64,000 nucleotides of DNA, taken from positions 150,413 through 214,412 of the forward strand of contig DALYLQ010000001.1 in the NCBI GenBank assembly GCA_031976225.1, written 5' to 3'. Positions 62,201-64,000 of the stretch are shown one piece after another. The stretch is from UBA10646 sp003456175 (GTDB taxonomy: Bacteria > Bacteroidota > Bacteroidia > Chitinophagales > Chitinophagaceae). The notes under the pieces are model-generated. The model saw only the letters and a program-made list of their open reading frames with translations. It did no database searches and was not told the origin of the DNA. Every line of letters starts with the position of its first letter. Positions within the stretch are counted from its first letter, which is position 1. A program made the translations under genes and the position numbers.

Positions 62201-64000
62201 TTTCAGTGCATTAGCCCTAGTGAATGCGCAAGGTAGTGTGAACGATGTAAACTTGCGTGTTACACCTTCATTAACACATATTGCTCGTGCTGCTGGTATT
62301 ACAGTAACTGGTATCACAACCGATGCCGATGGACAATTACGTGGTTTAACACCCGATATTGGTGCCGACGAGTTCTTGCCAACAAACACTGCTTCTTGGG
62401 TAGGTAACACCTCATCTGTTTGGAGTAACACAGCTAACTGGAAGCTGGGTACATTACCTACTGCAACAGCACAAGTAGATATTGCGAGCACTGCCGCTAA
62501 TATGCCAGCACTAGATGCTAACACAACTGTTGGCGATATTAGTTTTCTTGGCACTGGTGCGAGTTTAAGCATCAACAATCAACAATTAACATTAAATGGT
62601 GCGGTAACTGGTAATGGAACTTTATCAGGTTCTGCTACTTCCGATTTAGTAATAGGAGGTGCTGCGGGTTCAGTTGCTTTCACAAGTGGCTCAAGGGTAC
62701 TAAGAAATCTTACACTCAATACCAACGCATCTCTAACCTTAGCAACAGCATTAACAATTACGGGAGGTAGTAATGCAGGTGCCCTTACGGTAAATAGTGG
62801 TGCTACGCTCAGCAGTAATGGTAATTTAACACTAGCGTCCGATGGTAATGGTACTGCAACAGTTGCAAATAGTACTGGAACTATCACAGGCAATGTAACG
62901 GCCCAGCGCTTTTTACCTGCTCGATCTACACGGAAGAATTTGTTCTTAGCGAGCCCAGTAACTGCCCAGATCAACAATGCTTGGCAGCAGCAGATACACA
63001 TTACAGGTACTGGTAGTGGCGGTACCATCTGTCCAACCTTAACACCGCACACGAATGGTTTCGATGCTACGTTGAATAATGGTGCCAGCATGTTCACTTA
63101 CAATCCAAGTGGAGCAGCGAATGCCCGTTGGACGAGTATTAGCAATACCAATGCTACAAGCTTAATACCAGGTAATGGTTACAGGGTTATTGTACGTGGC
63201 AACCGTGCCACCCAGGGCTGTTTATTACTCGATGGATCTACGCAAGCACCACAAGCAGTAACCCTAAGTGCCACCGGTACTTTGGCACAAGGCGATGTAG
63301 CGGTAACACTTCAACAAGGATACAACTTAGTAGGCAACCCCTACCAAGCACCCATTAATTTCAATACCATTGCTACAGACAACAGTAGCGATATTGCAGC
63401 TAGCTATTGGACTTATAACCCCGCCAATGCAGCTGGCACCTACAGCGTATACAATGCTGGTACGTTAACTAACAAGCCAGGCGGTTATACCAATGATAAC
63501 ATCATAGCCATTGGCCAGTCATTCTTTGTACAAAAGACAACCGCCGGCAGTGCTACTATCAATAATTTCTTTAGAGAAAGTCACAAGTCAACCACTGCTC
63601 AACCAGGTTTATTCAGAACGCAGAACTGGTTAGGCATGACTAGAATTGCCTTACGGGCAAATGATGACACACACTTAGATGAGGCTGTAATTCGCTTTTC
63701 AAATGAGTCTAGCGTTAGCAACACCACCGAAGGTCCGCTAGATGCATTGAATATCAACGAAGGTGCTCAAATCATCAGCAGTATGAAAGCTGGCAACCGT
63801 TACAGCATTCATACCAGAACAGCAGTAACTACTGCCGATACGGTAAGCTTACATGTAGTAAGCAATAATAACGGCAGCTACAAGCTATACTTTAGCGAGC
63901 TACAAATCGGCAGCAACAATGCTATTTTGATAGATAAGTTCTCGAACCAACAACAAGCCATCAGCGAAGGCGATAGCTACAGCTTCACTACCACCAACGA
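59289..64000 (+). CDS. Very large secreted parallel beta-helix surface protein, cut by the window end
   Basis: The ORF runs in frame from the ATG at 59289 to the window end (about 1570 residues, incomplete). A signal peptide (LTFLVLAFLGFFEFVYSQ) is followed by a beta-sandwich (about 20-215, NGWTVVNGNLSWYVG), then hundreds of Asn/Thr-rich beta-helix coils (NNTIRYITLTGSCTNA, NNRISGMSLMTSAG). A further beta region (SSVWSNTANWKLG) leads to the QQGYNLVGNPYQAPIN block common in T9SS cargo. A sorting domain is expected beyond the window. It is likely a surface adhesin or matrix protein; no enzyme motif was seen. One dispersed element (62782-62796) encodes ALTVNS. Confidence 0.8.
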   Translation, partial: MKKLTFLVLAFLGFFEFVYSQTILLNSAGDGGFETGATIADNGWTVVNGNLSWYVGTATLTNGSYSFARTGNRSVYISSDATANTWSGGSGATTASTSHFYRDITFPQGNKLNTLSFRWCAGGEANTDEMLVYLCPTTLTPTAGNPSGTVGIPTWSGTGTATLLGRYFSSATSGQTNTISIPQSAIGNTSSSSTMRLVFTWKNNDATGTAPGVAIDDIHLISNSCTANPVAGTLGVGPSGTYATLTAAISDINNRGVSGNVMLELNSSYVSTGETFPIILTGNGCMDVANTVTIRPATGANSLSITSANTTATIDINGGDYFTIDGRPGGVGNRGDATNLAIGNTAGATTPTIRFMNDATNNTIRYITLTGSCTNAASGILWFGTTADVNGNDANTIDNCDLNGGGIVANVIYALGTTRATAANNSGIIIQNNRIRDQFIASTSTNGMLVSLGNTDWTITGNHFYQTATRTYSGSIIHYAINISSAGTNFTISNNFIGGGAESCGGTAWTLSPASVQNRFIPIACSVGTTTASNIQGNKIANIRVNTNFTTTAIPSAFTGIYLTGGLINVGTTSLNLIGDTTTTGNIIISANTTNNPNFTTANGIGVNGATTTANIENNRISGMSLMTSAGILRGIWINNTSSNNTVINNNLIGSNTTAFSMQVTAGTTNTNVTEVTGILQNSANGTFTISNNTLANLMTPNSVSTSTLSFIRGIVATDGTNNITGNTLKSFTSAIANTSTTAANAAVQGVQLSAASGTHTINNNTITALNATSATQAVSVSGIINTSGGTVTCNGNKIYSIGTASSAAAATVRGIHITAGTGTYANNMIRLGIKDDGTSYTNGHAIYGIDESNATNTIAFNTIYIGGTGVSTNATNTVALLAQSTSNTRLIRNNMLVNDRQNTTGGTGLHIAAQYAGTLPNPAGLTLSNNIYFANTDANTIRNTSNSTNYTVPDWLTASGVDASSIAASNFSALALVNAQGSVNDVNLRVTPSLTHIARAAGITVTGITTDADGQLRGLTPDIGADEFLPTNTASWVGNTSSVWSNTANWKLGTLPTATAQVDIASTAANMPALDANTTVGDISFLGTGASLSINNQQLTLNGAVTGNGTLSGSATSDLVIGGAAGSVAFTSGSRVLRNLTLNTNASLTLATALTITGGSNAGALTVNSGATLSSNGNLTLASDGNGTATVANSTGTITGNVTAQRFLPARSTRKNLFLASPVTAQINNAWQQQIHITGTGSGGTICPTLTPHTNGFDATLNNGASMFTYNPSGAANARWTSISNTNATSLIPGNGYRVIVRGNRATQGCLLLDGSTQAPQAVTLSATGTLAQGDVAVTLQQGYNLVGNPYQAPINFNTIATDNSSDIAASYWTYNPANAAGTYSVYNAGTLTNKPGGYTNDNIIAIGQSFFVQKTTAGSATINNFFRESHKSTTAQPGLFRTQNWLGMTRIALRANDDTHLDEAVIRFSNESSVSNTTEGPLDALNINEGAQIISSMKAGNRYSIHTRTAVTTADTVSLHVVSNNNGSYKLYFSELQIGSNNAILIDKFSNQQQAISEGDSYSFTTTN

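Noticed and set aside
157..62796. CRISPR array
   Set aside because: The repeat is only 13-15 bp, dispersed over the whole window without regular spacers, and on both strands; no cas genes are present.
157..62796. Simple TTAC-GTAA palindrome as the basis of the repeat
   Set aside because: The GCC and GCAA variants break that palindrome in most cases but keep the ACC/GGT-type stem, so the stem-loop model fits better.
60971..63097. Long antisense ORFs of 146-172 residues opposite the beta-helix gene
   Set aside because: They arise from the repetitive Asn/Thr-rich coding strand, lack start context and recognisable domains, and lie fully within a well-supported gene.

Overview
The window comes from a member of the Bacteroidota, most likely a Chitinophagaceae-type organism. 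The evidence is a SusC/SusD pair, a hybrid two-component regulator, secreted proteins with type IX secretion (T9SS) C-terminal domains, lipoproteins and no obvious Shine-Dalgarno sequences. No integrase, transposase, phage gene, rRNA or CRISPR array was seen. Four runs of N (11903-11912, 27224-27233, 56866-56903, 57961-57973) interrupt genes; at least three look like placeholders of the wrong length.

Layout. 1-2.5 kb: an N-acylglucosamine 2-epimerase (cut by the window start) divergent from a ROK regulator. 2.6-7.0 kb: a T9SS cargo protein, a DUF3089 lipoprotein and a secreted trehalase, all on the minus strand. 7.1-13.4 kb: polA and a large secreted amidase with a golvesin-like insert. 13.5-18.1 kb: two vanadium-haloperoxidase/PAP2-like lipoproteins around an outer-membrane barrel, then an anchored unknown. 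18.2-27.3 kb: an effector-binding-like lipoprotein, a DUF1501/DUF1800 pair, a carboxypeptidase-regulatory-like lipoprotein, alkB, gcvT, a TPR membrane protein and a secreted VOC protein. tRNA-Arg(CCU) lies at 27.4 kb and a DUF1349 protein at 27.5-28.2 kb.

28.3-57.1 kb is a polysaccharide utilisation locus, almost all on the plus strand: a GH128-like hydrolase, a sialate O-acetylesterase-type esterase, a parallel beta-helix protein, four cysteine-type S1 sulfatases, a hybrid two-component sensor, a GH2 beta-galactosidase-like enzyme, SusC/SusD, galK-galT, a sodium/solute symporter, a small membrane protein and a formylglycine-generating enzyme. I infer a sulfated, possibly acetylated, galactose-containing glycan as substrate: sulfatases and esterase strip substituents, the FGE activates the sulfatases, GH2 releases galactose, the symporter imports it and GalK/GalT feed it into the Leloir pathway. 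The last 6.7 kb holds two T9SS-type surface proteins, one running off the window.

The most unusual feature is a short dispersed element found about 60 times on both strands, inside genes and between them. Its commonest form is the 15-mer CATTTACCGTAAGGT. Variants change both arms together: ACC-GTAA-GGT, GCC-GTAA-GGC, a 2-bp-stem 13-mer AC-GTAA-GT and two 4-bp-stem forms. The central four bases are almost always GNRA (GTAA, GCAA, GTGA, GAAA). The element therefore looks like a tiny tetraloop hairpin preceded by CATTT. Intergenic copies cluster just after stop codons and sometimes form inverted pairs. Coding copies use five reading frames, and the frame that would read TAA is used only by copies whose loop is not GTAA. 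The 15-mer dominates the first 28 kb, whereas the 13-mer is abundant in the utilisation locus and after it.
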